64,000 bases of DNA from Streptomyces sp. Go-475 (GCF_003330845.1 NZ_CP026121.1:8041501-8105500), one strand, 5' to 3'. Shown: positions 16,115 to 25,241, counted from the first letter of the stretch. The notes: a model not told the origin generated them from the sequence alone. A program made the numbers and translations.

Positions 16115-18295
16115 GTGGAGTGCACGGCCGCCAGCCTTGTGTCCCGTGTCGCCGGCGACCTCGGGCCGATGGCGGACGAGGTGATCGCGGATGTGGTGCG
16201 GTGCCTGCGGCGCGAGGTTCCCGAACTGTGGAGCAACCCGGATCTCGTCCGCATGACGTCCGAGAACATCGCCGAGCATGTCGTCGGCGTGCTGGCCGGC
16301 CTGGAACACGGCATCGAGCCGAGCGAGATAGATCCGCCGCCCGCCGAGTTGGAACGTGCACGTCGGCTGGCCCGGTACGGCACGCCGGTCACAGCGCTGT
16401 TGCGGGCCTTCCGGCTCGGTCAGGGCGTCATCCTGGACAGACTGCTTGCTGAGATGCCGCGGCTGACGAAAGACGCGGAGTTGATCAGTGAGGCAACGCG
16501 CCTCCTGCTCGCGATGGCGAACGGATACGTGGACGACGCGTCCGAACAGGGTGTCACGGCGTTCCAGGAGGAGCGTGACCGGCGACTGCAGTGGCGGCTG
16601 TCCTTGGTGAACGAGGCCGGTCTGCGCATCGGGACCACCCTGGACATTGCCCGCAGCACCCAGGAGCTGGCGGACCTCGCCCTCGACCACTTCGCCGACC
16701 TGGTCACCGTCGACCTGCTCGACTCCGTGGTCCACGGGGACGGCGTCCCGGCGCCGGGCCCCCTCGTACTGCACCGGGTCGCCCAGGCGCCGTCGGCGCA
16801 AGGCGGTCCCGAGCCGACGCTTGGGTTGGGGGCGGTTCACGCCTGTCCGGACGGATCGGTCATGGCTCGCGCCCTGGTCACCGGCCGGCCCTCCCGGCAC
16901 ACGGCGACGCCGACGGATCCGGTCGACGCCTTCGGCATCCACTCTGCCCCGTCGACGCTGGTGGTGCCGTTGAGCGCCCGCGGCGCCACTCTCGGCGTCG
17001 CGCGATTCTGCCGTCACCGGAACCCGGCTCCCTTCGACGACGAGGATCTGGTCCTCGCGCAGGAGATCGCGGCCAGGGCGGCCGTGGCCATCGACAACGC
17101 CCGTCGCTACACACACGCCCGTGCCACGGCCCTCACTCTCCAGCGCAGCCTGCTGCCACGGCGTACGGCGGAGCAGTCCGCCGTCGACGTCGCCTGCCGC
17201 TACCTGCCCGCCGGTGGCCAGGCCGGTGTGGGCGGCGACTGGTACGACGTGATCCCGCTGTCCGGAGCCAGGGTCGCCCTGGTCGTGGGCGACGTGGTCG
17301 GCCACGGCATCCACGCCGCCGCCACGATGGGGCGCCTGCGCACCGCGGTCCGCACCCTCGCCGACATCGACCTGCCGCCCGAGGAACTGCTGACACACCT
17401 GGACGACGTCGTCATCCGCCTGTCCGCCGAAGCCTCGGCCGACCCGGACACGGACGTGGCCGGGGACATCGGCGCCACCTGCCTGTACGCCGTCTACGAC
17501 CCCGTCGACGGCCGCTGCTCCCTGGCCCGCGCGGGGCACGTGCTGCCCGCCGTAGTGAGCGGCGACGGAACCGCCGATCTTCTGGACCTGCCGTCCGGCC
17601 CGCCGCTGGGCCTGGGCGGACTGCCGTTCGAGGCGGCGGAGGTCGACCTGCCCGAAGGCAGTCTCCTGGCCCTGTACACCGACGGCCTGGTCCAAGCCCG
17701 CGACCGCGATATCGAGGCAGGCCTCACCCTCCTGCGCCACACCCTCGCACAGCCCTCCGCATCCCTTGAGGCCGCCTGCGACACCGTGCTCCAGGCCTTG
17801 CTGCCCGCGGGCCGACCCCACGACGACGCCGCCCTGCTGCTCGCCCGCACCCGCACCCTGGGGGACCACCAAGTCGCCGCCTGGGACGTGGACGCCGACC
17901 CGGCAGCCGTCGCCCGGGCCCGTTCGAGCGCCATCCGGCAGCTGTCGTCCTGGGGACTGGGGGACCTCGACTTCATCACCGAACTGGTGGTCAGCGAACT
18001 GGTCACCAACGCCGTCCGCTACGGCCGGCCCCCCATCCGCCTGCGCCTGATCCGTGATCGGTCCCTCCTGTGCGAGGTGTCCGACGCCGGCAGTACCACC
18101 CCCCACCTGCGCCGGGCCCGCGCGTTCGACGAGGGCGGACGCGGCCTGCTCCTCGTCGCCCAGCTCGCCGAGCGCTGGGGAACGCGCCATGCCCGGCAGG
18201 GCAAGACGGTCTGGGCCGAGCTGGGCGAGGAGAAGCACGCCGGGCTCTCGGACCCGGCCTCGTTCCTTCAACGGCAAGGAAACCCGCAGTTCTGA
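16115..18295 (+). CDS. Multidomain PP2C (SpoIIE-type) phosphatase with GAF and HATPase domains
   Basis: About 726 residues from a GTG start. The order is: an RsbRD-like helical N-domain (about 5-155; VPELWSNPDLVRMTSENI); a GAF-like sensor (about 170-330); a SpoIIE phosphatase (about 345-545) with the metal-site strings GGDWYDVIPL, VGDVVGHG and LYTDGLVQARD; and a C-terminal HATPase (about 570-705; VVSELVTNAVRYGRPP, DEGGRGLLLVAQL). Such proteins combine anti-sigma-factor-antagonist phosphatase and switch-kinase activity in stress-sigma control of streptomycetes. The start is uncertain because no clear RBS is visible; the frame is open about 640 nt further upstream but overlaps the ligase and DoxX genes. 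A decayed relative lies at 6656-6968. Confidence 0.85.
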   Translation: MECTAASLVSRVAGDLGPMADEVIADVVRCLRREVPELWSNPDLVRMTSENIAEHVVGVLAGLEHGIEPSEIDPPPAELERARRLARYGTPVTALLRAFRLGQGVILDRLLAEMPRLTKDAELISEATRLLLAMANGYVDDASEQGVTAFQEERDRRLQWRLSLVNEAGLRIGTTLDIARSTQELADLALDHFADLVTVDLLDSVVHGDGVPAPGPLVLHRVAQAPSAQGGPEPTLGLGAVHACPDGSVMARALVTGRPSRHTATPTDPVDAFGIHSAPSTLVVPLSARGATLGVARFCRHRNPAPFDDEDLVLAQEIAARAAVAIDNARRYTHARATALTLQRSLLPRRTAEQSAVDVACRYLPAGGQAGVGGDWYDVIPLSGARVALVVGDVVGHGIHAAATMGRLRTAVRTLADIDLPPEELLTHLDDVVIRLSAEASADPDTDVAGDIGATCLYAVYDPVDGRCSLARAGHVLPAVVSGDGTADLLDLPSGPPLGLGGLPFEAAEVDLPEGSLLALYTDGLVQARDRDIEAGLTLLRHTLAQPSASLEAACDTVLQALLPAGRPHDDAALLLARTRTLGDHQVAAWDVDADPAAVARARSSAIRQLSSWGLGDLDFITELVVSELVTNAVRYGRPPIRLRLIRDRSLLCEVSDAGSTTPHLRRARAFDEGGRGLLLVAQLAERWGTRHARQGKTVWAELGEEKHAGLSDPASFLQRQGNPQF

Positions 18296-18325
18296 TGAAA
18301 CCATCGCTCTTCTCTGTCGTAACCC

Positions 18326-18355
18326 TTGACGATGCATTCCATCAGGCTTGAGTAT
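18326..18355 (+). promoter_or_regulatory. Promoter of the P450 operon
   Basis: TTGACG (18326-18331), an 18-bp spacer and GAGTAT (18350-18355) are followed by TTTCTCATCA. The spacer contains GATGCATTCCATCA, close to the palindrome at 9909-9922 with one extra base. The layout resembles the promoters at 9941 and 36341. The leader to the P450 ATG is about 130 nt and contains no gene. Confidence 0.5.
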
Positions 18356-18491
18356 TTTCTCATCATGGCGTTGCTGCACTGACGGCGCCCGCCCGCGCAA
18401 CGGGATGAGGAGTGGGCACTCACCCTTGCGCCCGAGGCCGTGCTCTTGTCAGCCGTCCACGCTTCTCACAGTTTCTTCAGGAGGGCTCCTC

Positions 18492-19676
18492 ATGCCCATG
18501 CGTACGGAGATTCCCGTCTACCACCCGGACATGTATTCGGCGTCGGCCATCCGCGACACCTATCCGCACTACGCAGCGCTGCGCGCACTCGGCCCCGTGG
18601 TGTGGCTGAGCAAGCACAAGGTCTACGCCCTGCCGCGATACGCCGAGTGCAAGCAGGTACTGCTGGACGACGACACCTTCGTCTCCTCGGGCGGTGTCGG
18701 TCTGAACCCCGTCGCCAACCGGGTGGGGCAGGGCACCACGCTGTTCAGCGACGGCGATGAGCACGCCCGCCGCCGCTCCCTCCTCGCGCACCGCCTCACT
18801 CCCAGGGCGCTGCGCACGATGCAGGACACGGTCGACCAGCAGGCGGCCGCCGTGGTCGAGGCAGCTGTAGCCCGCCGAACGGTGGACGCGGTGGAGGTCG
18901 CCACAGCGCTGCCGATGTCGGTCGTCCCCGACCTGGTCGGCTGGCCCCAGCAGGGCCGTGAGCACCTGCTGCGCTGGGCCGGCGCCACCTTCGACGCCCT
19001 GGGTCCGCTCAATCGCCAGGCGGTGCGCACCCTCCCCGCCTCCCTCGGCATGATGCGCTATGCCCGCGGTGTCGTCCGCGACCGGTCCGTGCTGGACGGC
19101 AGCATGGGCCACGACCTGCTGCGCGCGTCCGACGAGGGCCGGATCATGCCCGCCGAGTGCGTCACCATGATGATCGACTATCTGGCACCCTCCCTGGACA
19201 CCACGATCAGCGCCATCTCCAGCGCTCTGTACCTGTTCGCCACCCACCCCGAACAGTGGCGCCTGCTGAAGGCGGACCCGGACCTGGTCCCGAAAGCGGT
19301 CAACGAAATCGTCCGCTACGAATCCCCGATCCGCGCCTTCTCCCGCACCGCCGCCTGCGACACGGAACTCGCGGGCGTGCCCCTCCCCAAGGGCTCCCGG
19401 GTGCTGGTCCTCTACGGCTCCGCCAATCGGGACCCGCTGGAGTGGGACGACCCGGACACCTTCGACATCCGCCGGGACGCCGCCCGCCAACTCGGCTTCG
19501 GGCAGGGCACGCACGGCTGCGCCGGTCAGGGCCTGGCCCGCCTGGAAACCTCCGCGATGCTCCGAGCCCTGATCGAACGCGTCGACCGCATCGAGCCGAC
19601 CGGCACACCCGAGTGGGCCCTGAACAACGTCATCCACCGTCTCGAGCGCCTGCCGCTCGAACTCATCCCCGCCTGA
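18492..19676 (+). CDS. Cytochrome P450
   Basis: A 394-residue bacterial class I P450. The haem loop is LGFGQGTHGCAGQGLARLE with the thiolate Cys at about 343. The ExxR motif is EIVR (272-275), and the I-helix has LAPSLDTTIS near 231-240. The AGGAGG box eight bases before the ATG fixes the start. It heads an operon with its own ferredoxin and reductase, so the electron chain is complete locally. P450s of this type hydroxylate or O-demethylate small aromatics or terpenoids. Given the flanking aromatic genes, O-demethylation or ring hydroxylation of an incoming substrate is a reasonable guess, not shown by sequence. Confidence 0.93.
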   Translation: MPMRTEIPVYHPDMYSASAIRDTYPHYAALRALGPVVWLSKHKVYALPRYAECKQVLLDDDTFVSSGGVGLNPVANRVGQGTTLFSDGDEHARRRSLLAHRLTPRALRTMQDTVDQQAAAVVEAAVARRTVDAVEVATALPMSVVPDLVGWPQQGREHLLRWAGATFDALGPLNRQAVRTLPASLGMMRYARGVVRDRSVLDGSMGHDLLRASDEGRIMPAECVTMMIDYLAPSLDTTISAISSALYLFATHPEQWRLLKADPDLVPKAVNEIVRYESPIRAFSRTAACDTELAGVPLPKGSRVLVLYGSANRDPLEWDDPDTFDIRRDAARQLGFGQGTHGCAGQGLARLETSAMLRALIERVDRIEPTGTPEWALNNVIHRLERLPLELIPA

Positions 19677-19718
19677 ACCCCGCCGCTCGCCCGTTCGAGG
19701 ACAGCTGAGGACAGCACC

Positions 19719-19916
19719 ATGAAGATCTCCGTCGACCATCCACGCTGCGAAGGCCACGGCCTGTGCGCCGACCAGGCCCCCGACGTCTTCAGCCTGGACG
19801 ACGACGCCGAACTCACCTACCACTTCGAGGGCACCGACGTCCCCGACGAGCATCAGCCCGCCGCCCGCGCGGCCGTCAACGCCTGCCCGGTCGCGGCCCT
19901 TCGAGTCCTGTCGTGA
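19719..19916 (+). CDS. P450-associated single-cluster ferredoxin (CxxHxxC type)
   Basis: 65 residues with the pattern CEGHGLC near residues 10-16 and NACPVAAL near 54-61. Three Cys (10, 16, 56) are available, and the position of the usual second cluster Cys is His13. This fits the 3Fe-4S, or His-variant, ferredoxins found beside actinobacterial P450s. The acidic middle (SLDDDAEL) suits docking to the P450. It lies 42 bp after the P450 and its stop overlaps the reductase GTG by 4 bp. It should carry electrons from the reductase to the P450. Confidence 0.93.
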   Translation: MKISVDHPRCEGHGLCADQAPDVFSLDDDAELTYHFEGTDVPDEHQPAARAAVNACPVAALRVLS

Positions 19917-21082
19917 CCGCACCGCGCTCGGTGCTCATCGTCGGCGAGTCACTCGCCGGCACCACCGCCGCCCGCCACCTGCGCACTCTCGGCCACACCG
20001 GACCCCTCACGATCATCGGCGCAGAGGAACACGGCGCGTACTCCCGCCCGCCCCTGTCCAAGGTGGTCCTGAAGGACCCGGCCGCGGACCAGACCCTGGG
20101 CCTGGCCCTCGACGGACTCGACGCCGACGTCATCCGCTCGCCCGCCGTCGCCGCCGACACCCGGCACCGCACCGTCACGACCGCCGACGGCCGCCAGGTC
20201 GGCTACGACGCGCTGATCGTCGCCACCGGCGCGGACGCCCGCAGGCTCGCCGCCCCCGGGCAGCGGGGCGAACTCGTCCTGCGCACCCTGGACGACGCCC
20301 GCCTGCTCCGCGCCCGCCTGGCGGACGCCGGCTCGGCGATCGTGGTCGGCGCCGGCTTCCTCGGCATGGAGGTGGCCAGCGCCTGCGCCGCCCGCGGCAT
20401 CCCGGTCACCGTCGTGGACGCCGACCGCCCGCTGGAACGCATCCTCGGCGACCACCTGTCCGCCGAGATCACCGCACGCGCCTCAGCACACGGCATCCGC
20501 TTCGTACAGGCCACCGGCTTCGCCACCCTGACCGGCGACCCCGTGAGCGGCGTGGCGCTCCCCGACGGCACCGAACTCACCGCGGACCTGGTGGTCACCT
20601 GCGCCGGAGAAGTACCCAGCACCGGCTGGCTGGCAGGGACCGGCCTCGCCGACCGCCTCGGCGTCGGTATCGACGATGCCTGCGCCACCACCGTGCCCGG
20701 CGTGTTCGCCGCCGGTGACGTCACCTACCTCCGCGGCGACGGCATACGGCCCGACCGGCGTGCGCCCTTCTGGTCCAACGCCGTCGCCCAGGGCAGGACC
20801 GCGGCGGCCTCCGCCCTCGGTCTCCCGCCGCCGGGACCAGCGCAGGACGACTACTTCTGGACCGAGGTCGCCGGTCTCAGCGTCAAGATCGTCGGCCGCC
20901 TGCCGCTCCTCGGTGAACCGACCACGGTGCAGGGCAGCGTGGCCGACGGGCGCGCGCTGCTGACCTGGAGCCATGCAGACGGAACGTCGACGGCGGTCGC
21001 CTACGGACTGCGCAAGCCGGTCGCCGCGCTGCGGGCCTTGGCCGCCACGTCTTTGCCGCGTCACCGTGACGACGGCAGATGA
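19913..21082 (+). CDS. NAD(P)H-dependent ferredoxin reductase (FAD)
   Basis: 389 residues with two dinucleotide folds: VLIVGESLAGTTAARHLR at the N-terminus for FAD and IVVGAGFLGMEVAS at about 145 for NAD(P)H. The late motif GVFAAGDVTYL binds the FAD ribityl chain. This is the pyridine-nucleotide-disulphide-type ferredoxin reductase of class I P450 systems. I chose the GTG start for its 4-bp overlap with the ferredoxin; a longer frame from 19763 would run through the ferredoxin gene. It supplies electrons to the ferredoxin and P450 upstream. Confidence 0.93.
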   Translation: MTAPRSVLIVGESLAGTTAARHLRTLGHTGPLTIIGAEEHGAYSRPPLSKVVLKDPAADQTLGLALDGLDADVIRSPAVAADTRHRTVTTADGRQVGYDALIVATGADARRLAAPGQRGELVLRTLDDARLLRARLADAGSAIVVGAGFLGMEVASACAARGIPVTVVDADRPLERILGDHLSAEITARASAHGIRFVQATGFATLTGDPVSGVALPDGTELTADLVVTCAGEVPSTGWLAGTGLADRLGVGIDDACATTVPGVFAAGDVTYLRGDGIRPDRRAPFWSNAVAQGRTAAASALGLPPPGPAQDDYFWTEVAGLSVKIVGRLPLLGEPTTVQGSVADGRALLTWSHADGTSTAVAYGLRKPVAALRALAATSLPRHRDDGR

Positions 21083-21149
21083 GCGTCGCGACGTAAGGAA
21101 GCCACGGGGCACGGGCATGGCCGGGGTGCTCTTCCGCGGCGCACGCGGC

Positions 21150-21211
21150 TGATCGACCCGGTCCCAGGGGACAAGCCCGACCTGATCGACTACCACGCCT
21201 GCCTCGGCGCG
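21150..21211 (+). pseudogene. C-terminal remnant of a second acetoacetate-CoA ligase
   Basis: The frame here reads LIDPVPGDKPDLIDYHACLG, matching the very end of the ligase at 13714-15681 (PDLIDYYARLG), with the same spacing to the C-terminus. Nothing upstream continues the match in frame, so only the last ~25 codons survive. It lies between the ferredoxin reductase and the DUF485/symporter pair. That pair may once have followed a ligase gene. Confidence 0.55.
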
Positions 21212-21284
21212 TCGAACGCTGCGCTCAGAGGCCCGGACAGCCCGGAAGTTCCACCTCCCTCCATCCAGAGAGCCGCGCATCATC

Positions 21285-21638
21285 ATGTACATCCAAGATC
21301 CTCCGCCCGGTTCCAGACCACCGGAAGCAGCCACGGACCACCTAGCTCTGCAGCACTTGCGAAGGACCTCAGGGCGGCTCAGGGTCCGCCTGCTCGTGCT
21401 CAACCTGGCCGTTGCCGGCATTCCCCTCCTGCTCGACCTGGTCCCGGGGGTCCGCCTGGCCACCCCTGTGTCCGGCCCCTTCACCCTCGGACTGCTGGTG
21501 CTCGGCACCGCTGCGCTGACCTTGGTGGTCGCAGCCCTCTGGTACGAGCGCGCCTGTCGCGTCCACTGCGACTCGAGGGCCGAGGAACTGCGTGGCCGGG
21601 CTGCGGCGTCCGAGTCGGCCCCCTGGGGGAGACCATGA
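21285..21638 (+). CDS. DUF485-like small membrane protein (symporter partner)
   Basis: 117 residues with two strong hydrophobic segments (about 36-55 and 65-85) and a charged C-tail WYERACRVHCDSRAEELR. The tail resembles the YxRRAxxEFDxLAEE ending of DUF485 proteins, which precede ActP-type acetate symporters. Its stop overlaps the symporter ATG by 4 bp. The family is thought to accompany SSS carriers, with no proven mechanism. The sequence is more divergent than usual, so the family call is tentative. Confidence 0.7.
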   Translation: MYIQDPPPGSRPPEAATDHLALQHLRRTSGRLRVRLLVLNLAVAGIPLLLDLVPGVRLATPVSGPFTLGLLVLGTAALTLVVAALWYERACRVHCDSRAEELRGRAAASESAPWGRP

Positions 21639-23248
21639 CGTCCGGCGCGGTCCTCGCGGCCGGCGATTCCGGCCTGTTCGCACCCCTGATGGCATTCCTG
21701 ATGGTCGTCATCGTCTCATTCCTGCTCTGCCTGGTCGCGGGTGTGGACAACGACACGGTCGCCGACTTCTTCACCGCCAACCGGTCCCTGTCCGTGACGA
21801 AAAACGCTCTGGCGCTGTCCGGCGACTTCATCTTCACCACCGCCCTGCTCAGCTCCGTCGGCGCCGTTTCCCTCGCGGGCTACGACGGCATGGTGGTCGC
21901 CATCAGCGCCATCGCCTCACTCGGTGTGCTTCTCCTGCTGGCCGAACCCCTGCGCAACACCGGGCTTTTCACCCTCGGTGCCATCCTGGAAAGCCGTGTG
22001 ACCGGCACGGCGACCAGGGTCGCGGGCACCGTGATCACGCTGGCCGTATGCCTGCCGGTGATGGTCGTACAGCTCACGGTGGCAGGTGATGTGACGGCCT
22101 ACGTCCTCGGGTTGAACAGGCCGGGTGCCGCCGAGGTCTGCACGGCTCTCATCGGAGCGTTGATCGTCTCCTTCGCCGCGTTCGGCGGCATGCGGGGCAG
22201 CAGCATGATCGAGATCGTCAAGGTGATCGTCGTCTTCGGCACGGTTCTGGCGGTGAGCTGGGCCGCCCTCAGCCGTGCCCACTGGGACCTGGGCACCCTG
22301 CTGGAGACCGCTGCCGGCCACAGTGGCGGGGCGCAGTCCTTCTACGCCCCGGGCCTGCTGTACGGGGACACGCTGACGGGCAGACTGGATCTGGTCTCGC
22401 TGTGCGTCACCGTCATCCTGGGGTCTGCCGTGTTTCCGCACATCGTTTTGAGGGTGAGCGCTTCCCGGAACGGGCCGGCGGCCAGACGGGCCTCCACTGC
22501 CGCCGTCGTCATGATCACGCTGTTCTACGGCGCCATGGTTCTCACCGGGCTGAGCGCGGCGGCGACGTTGGGCGCCAACGTCATCGCCGCGCACGACCCG
22601 CAGGGAAACACAGCGCTGTTCCTGCTCGCCGACAACCTTGCCGGAAGCAGCACCGGGCTGTTGTTCACCATGGTCGCCTGCGCCGCGTTCGTCACCGTCC
22701 TCGGCACCGTAGCCGGGCTCACCATGGCCGCCTCCGCGTCGCTGGCGCACGACCTGTACGCCCGGGTGGGCCGTCGAGGCGGCGGCGGTGAACGCAGCGA
22801 AGTGAACGTGGCACGCGCGGCGGTGATGATTTTCGGCCTGGTCAGCGTGTACCTGGCTGTTGTGCTGCACCACTGGAGCATCGTGGTCCTGAGTTTGTTC
22901 GCCGCCGCGCTGACCGCTTCAGTGGTTCTCCCCGCACTGGTGTACAGCCTCTTCTGGAAGGGCTTCACCAGAAGCGGACTGCTGTGGACGCTCTACGGAT
23001 CACTGGCGTGCTGCGTTGTCCTCGAAGCATTCGGCCCTGCTGTCTCCGGCAGCCCCGTAGCCCTCTTCCCCGACCGGGACTTCCACTGGTTCCCGCTGCA
23101 GAACATCGCTCTGATAACCGTCCCCGTCGGGTTCTTCCTCGGCTGGGCGGGCAGTCTGCTCAGCCGTCGGTCGCACGCAGATCAGGACCGCTACGTCGAG
23201 ATGCAGACCGCACTGCTGATCGGTCACAAGCCGATCACCCCGCAGTGA
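21635..23248 (+). CDS. Sodium:solute symporter (SSS, ActP-like)
   Basis: A 537-residue protein with about 13 hydrophobic helices. Typical stretches are FFTANRSLSVTKNALALSGDF near the N-terminus (TANR-type SSS motif) and VILGSAVFPHIVLRVSAS in the middle (PH-R core of ActP carriers). Such carriers import acetate, pyruvate or other short carboxylates with Na+. Coupling to a DUF485-like gene supports the ActP branch. The ligase remnant just upstream hints that the substrate may be acetoacetate or a related acid (inference). Confidence 0.9.
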   Translation: MTSGAVLAAGDSGLFAPLMAFLMVVIVSFLLCLVAGVDNDTVADFFTANRSLSVTKNALALSGDFIFTTALLSSVGAVSLAGYDGMVVAISAIASLGVLLLLAEPLRNTGLFTLGAILESRVTGTATRVAGTVITLAVCLPVMVVQLTVAGDVTAYVLGLNRPGAAEVCTALIGALIVSFAAFGGMRGSSMIEIVKVIVVFGTVLAVSWAALSRAHWDLGTLLETAAGHSGGAQSFYAPGLLYGDTLTGRLDLVSLCVTVILGSAVFPHIVLRVSASRNGPAARRASTAAVVMITLFYGAMVLTGLSAAATLGANVIAAHDPQGNTALFLLADNLAGSSTGLLFTMVACAAFVTVLGTVAGLTMAASASLAHDLYARVGRRGGGGERSEVNVARAAVMIFGLVSVYLAVVLHHWSIVVLSLFAAALTASVVLPALVYSLFWKGFTRSGLLWTLYGSLACCVVLEAFGPAVSGSPVALFPDRDFHWFPLQNIALITVPVGFFLGWAGSLLSRRSHADQDRYVEMQTALLIGHKPITPQ

Positions 23249-23484
23249 GGTGCTGTGGGATGACATGGACATCGCGCGGTTCACGTCGGAGCAGCAGCTC
23301 ACTGGGCCTGGCGCGGGCCGGGGACATCGCGGCATCCGGTGATTGGGGGCTGCGACTTGGCTCAGCGGTCTGCGTGCTCTCCTGCCCGTCCCCGAAACGA
23401 GTTCTTCTGGCATGTCCAGGCCCCGCCACCGCCAACGACCCCAGCCTCAGCGCCTCCGTCCCCATCCGTGGAGGGAAAGATCAG

Positions 23485-24450
23485 ATGACGCCCGAGCCTC
23501 CGCTCAAGGGAGCCATTGATGTGCACGCCCACTTCATCACGCCGCGACTGCGTGCGGAGATGGAGAAGGCGGGCCACGGCGGGCCCGACGGCATGGCCGC
23601 CATCCCGGCTTGGAGCCCCGAAGACGCCCTGTCCGTGATGGACGGGGCGGGTATCGCGGCAGCTCTTCTGTCGGTCTCATCCCCCGGCGTGCACTATGGC
23701 GACGACAGGGCCGCCCGGGAGCTGGCCCGGGTGGTGAACGAGGAAGGCGCGGCCCTCGTCCACGATCACGCCGACCGTTTCGGCCTTCTGGCCACGCTTC
23801 CGCTGCCCGATCTGCCCGGCGCACTTGCCGAGACGCGACATTCCTTTGACGAACTCGGAGCCGACGGCATCACGCTCCACACCCACTACGCAGGGCGTCA
23901 CCTGGGCGATCCGTTTTACGAGCCGCTCTTGGCCGAACTCGACGAACGCTCCGCCGTCGTCTTCCTGCATCCCACGTCACCGCCGTGCTGGGAAGCCACG
24001 ACTATGGGGCATGCGCGCCCCATGCTGGAGTTCCCCTTCGAGACCACCCGCGCCGTCACCAATCTGGTCCTGAACGGCGTCCTCGACCGATATCCCCGCA
24101 TCCGCTTCATCGTCCCTCATGCCGGAGCCGCTCTTCCGGCAGTCGCCGACCGCGTCGCGGCCTTCGCGTTCTCCACGGGCGATCCGCCCGTGGACGTTCT
24201 AGGCGCCCTGCGTCGGCTTTACTACGACCTCGCCGGCTTCCCTCTGCCACGGCAACTACCCGCTCTGCTGACGTTGACGGGCACCGACCACATCCTCTAC
24301 GGAAGCGACTATCCCTACACGCCGGACTGGGTGGTCCACGGCTTGGCGGAAACGCTCGTATCCAGCACGGTACTGAGCACGGAGCAATGGCAGTCGGTGC
24401 TGCGCGACACCGCCTCCGCCCTCTTCCCTCGGTTCGCGCCGCAGCCGTAG
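23485..24450 (+). CDS. Amidohydrolase-2 / ACMSD-like decarboxylase or hydrolase
   Basis: A 321-residue TIM-barrel metal enzyme. It begins with IDVHAHFITP (HxH metal site at residues ~14 and 16). LHPTSPPCW near 160 supplies another His, IVPHAGAALP follows, and GSDYPYTPDW near 270 carries the catalytic Asp. This set is typical of the aminocarboxymuconate-semialdehyde decarboxylase and gamma-resorcylate decarboxylase group. GGAGGG precedes the ATG. It has its own 236-bp upstream region in which I see no promoter with confidence. In this island it may act on a carboxylated aromatic or ring-fission product. Confidence 0.88.
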   Translation: MTPEPPLKGAIDVHAHFITPRLRAEMEKAGHGGPDGMAAIPAWSPEDALSVMDGAGIAAALLSVSSPGVHYGDDRAARELARVVNEEGAALVHDHADRFGLLATLPLPDLPGALAETRHSFDELGADGITLHTHYAGRHLGDPFYEPLLAELDERSAVVFLHPTSPPCWEATTMGHARPMLEFPFETTRAVTNLVLNGVLDRYPRIRFIVPHAGAALPAVADRVAAFAFSTGDPPVDVLGALRRLYYDLAGFPLPRQLPALLTLTGTDHILYGSDYPYTPDWVVHGLAETLVSSTVLSTEQWQSVLRDTASALFPRFAPQP

Positions 24451-24518
24451 CCGGGGCCACGCCCGAGTCCTGCCCCCATGGATCTCGCCCAAGCGCCTGA
24501 GGTGCTTTCTCTTGTAGC

Positions 24519-24650
24519 TCATCCGGTTCCGCCGAGTGGGGACGAGTCGGTGCGCACCGGCCCCGGGTACAGCACGGCGACCGTGACGCCCGTGCCGGCC
24601 GGCTCAGCGCGCAGGCCCTCCCTGAAGTGCTGCGGTAGGCCTTCGACGGC
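24519..24650 (-). pseudogene. C-terminal remnant of a short-chain dehydrogenase
   Basis: On the minus strand the frame reads VEGLPQHFREGLRAE, then GTGVTVAVLYPGPVRTDSS and a stop. This is the segment after the catalytic YxxxK in classical SDRs (ALSEGLRAELxxxGVxVxVVxPGPVxTD). The catalytic Tyr/Lys part is not recognisable upstream. It is a dead fragment. The 24451-25088 stretch holds this and the LacI fragment and no intact gene. Confidence 0.5.
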
Positions 24651-24767
24651 TCCCCGGTGCCGACCAACCCGCCGCCGTACTGGGCTACTTCGGCACCGGC
24701 GGCACCGCGGGGGGCGAACGACAGCACGTCCTCGGACCGCCGGGGCTCAGCATCGGCATGGGCATGA

Positions 24768-24960
24768 GACCCCGTCAGCTCGGCAACACGAGCATGATGC
24801 GGTCGGTCCGCCGGGTCCGCATGGACTGCGACGGGGTTCGCCGGGTAGCCCGCTTCCGCGAGAACGCCGGTCGACCTTCTCCCGGGTCGACGACTTCACG
24901 CCGCCGTTGTTCTTGAGACAGCGCGACACGGCCTGTGACACAGCCGGGCGTGGGGCCCGG
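24768..24960 (-). pseudogene. N-terminal remnant of a LacI-family regulator
   Basis: The minus strand reads VSQAVSRCLKNNGGVKSST, then after a frame change VLAEAGY, and in a third frame MRTRRTDRIMLVLPS and a stop. Together these recreate the LacI HTH and hinge (compare TVSRYLKN and RPNLVARSMRTRR in the LacI protein encoded at 51259). At least two indels disrupt it. It is a relict of a third regulator of the same subfamily as the two intact ones in the sugar locus. Confidence 0.6.
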
Positions 24961-25088
24961 ATGCCCGGGTCTGGTCGCCGAACTTCAACCTGGCCGACAG
25001 GTACTCCGAGGATGGATACGGAGGAGCCGAGACCCGCCCCGGTGAGGGGTGCGGGCGTCGCGGCGGTCGGCAGCGAGCCGCCCGCAGA

Positions 25089-25241
25089 TCACGGCGTCGG
25101 AGTTCCGTCCGGGAACGAGACGAGGGGAACGTTGGGCTGCTGAGGTGCCGCGGACAGCGTATGGACGATCCCCAAGGACAGGCCAACGGCGAGGGTGACT
25201 GCACCAGCGCAGGTCAACAGGGATTTCACCAGCAGGGTCAT
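25089..25241 (-). CDS. Small putative secreted or membrane peptide
   Basis: A 50-residue frame starting MTLLVKSLLTC, with one hydrophobic helix (about 7-28, ending near SAAP) and a Pro-rich tail VPLVSFPDGTPTP. It looks like a signal peptide or single-pass anchor. A GAAGGA box lies about 11 bases upstream of the ATG, slightly far. I do not recognise it. It stands alone, divergent from the DUF3068 gene. It could also be a chance frame. Confidence 0.4.
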   Translation of the reverse strand: MTLLVKSLLTCAGAVTLAVGLSLGIVHTLSAAPQQPNVPLVSFPDGTPTP

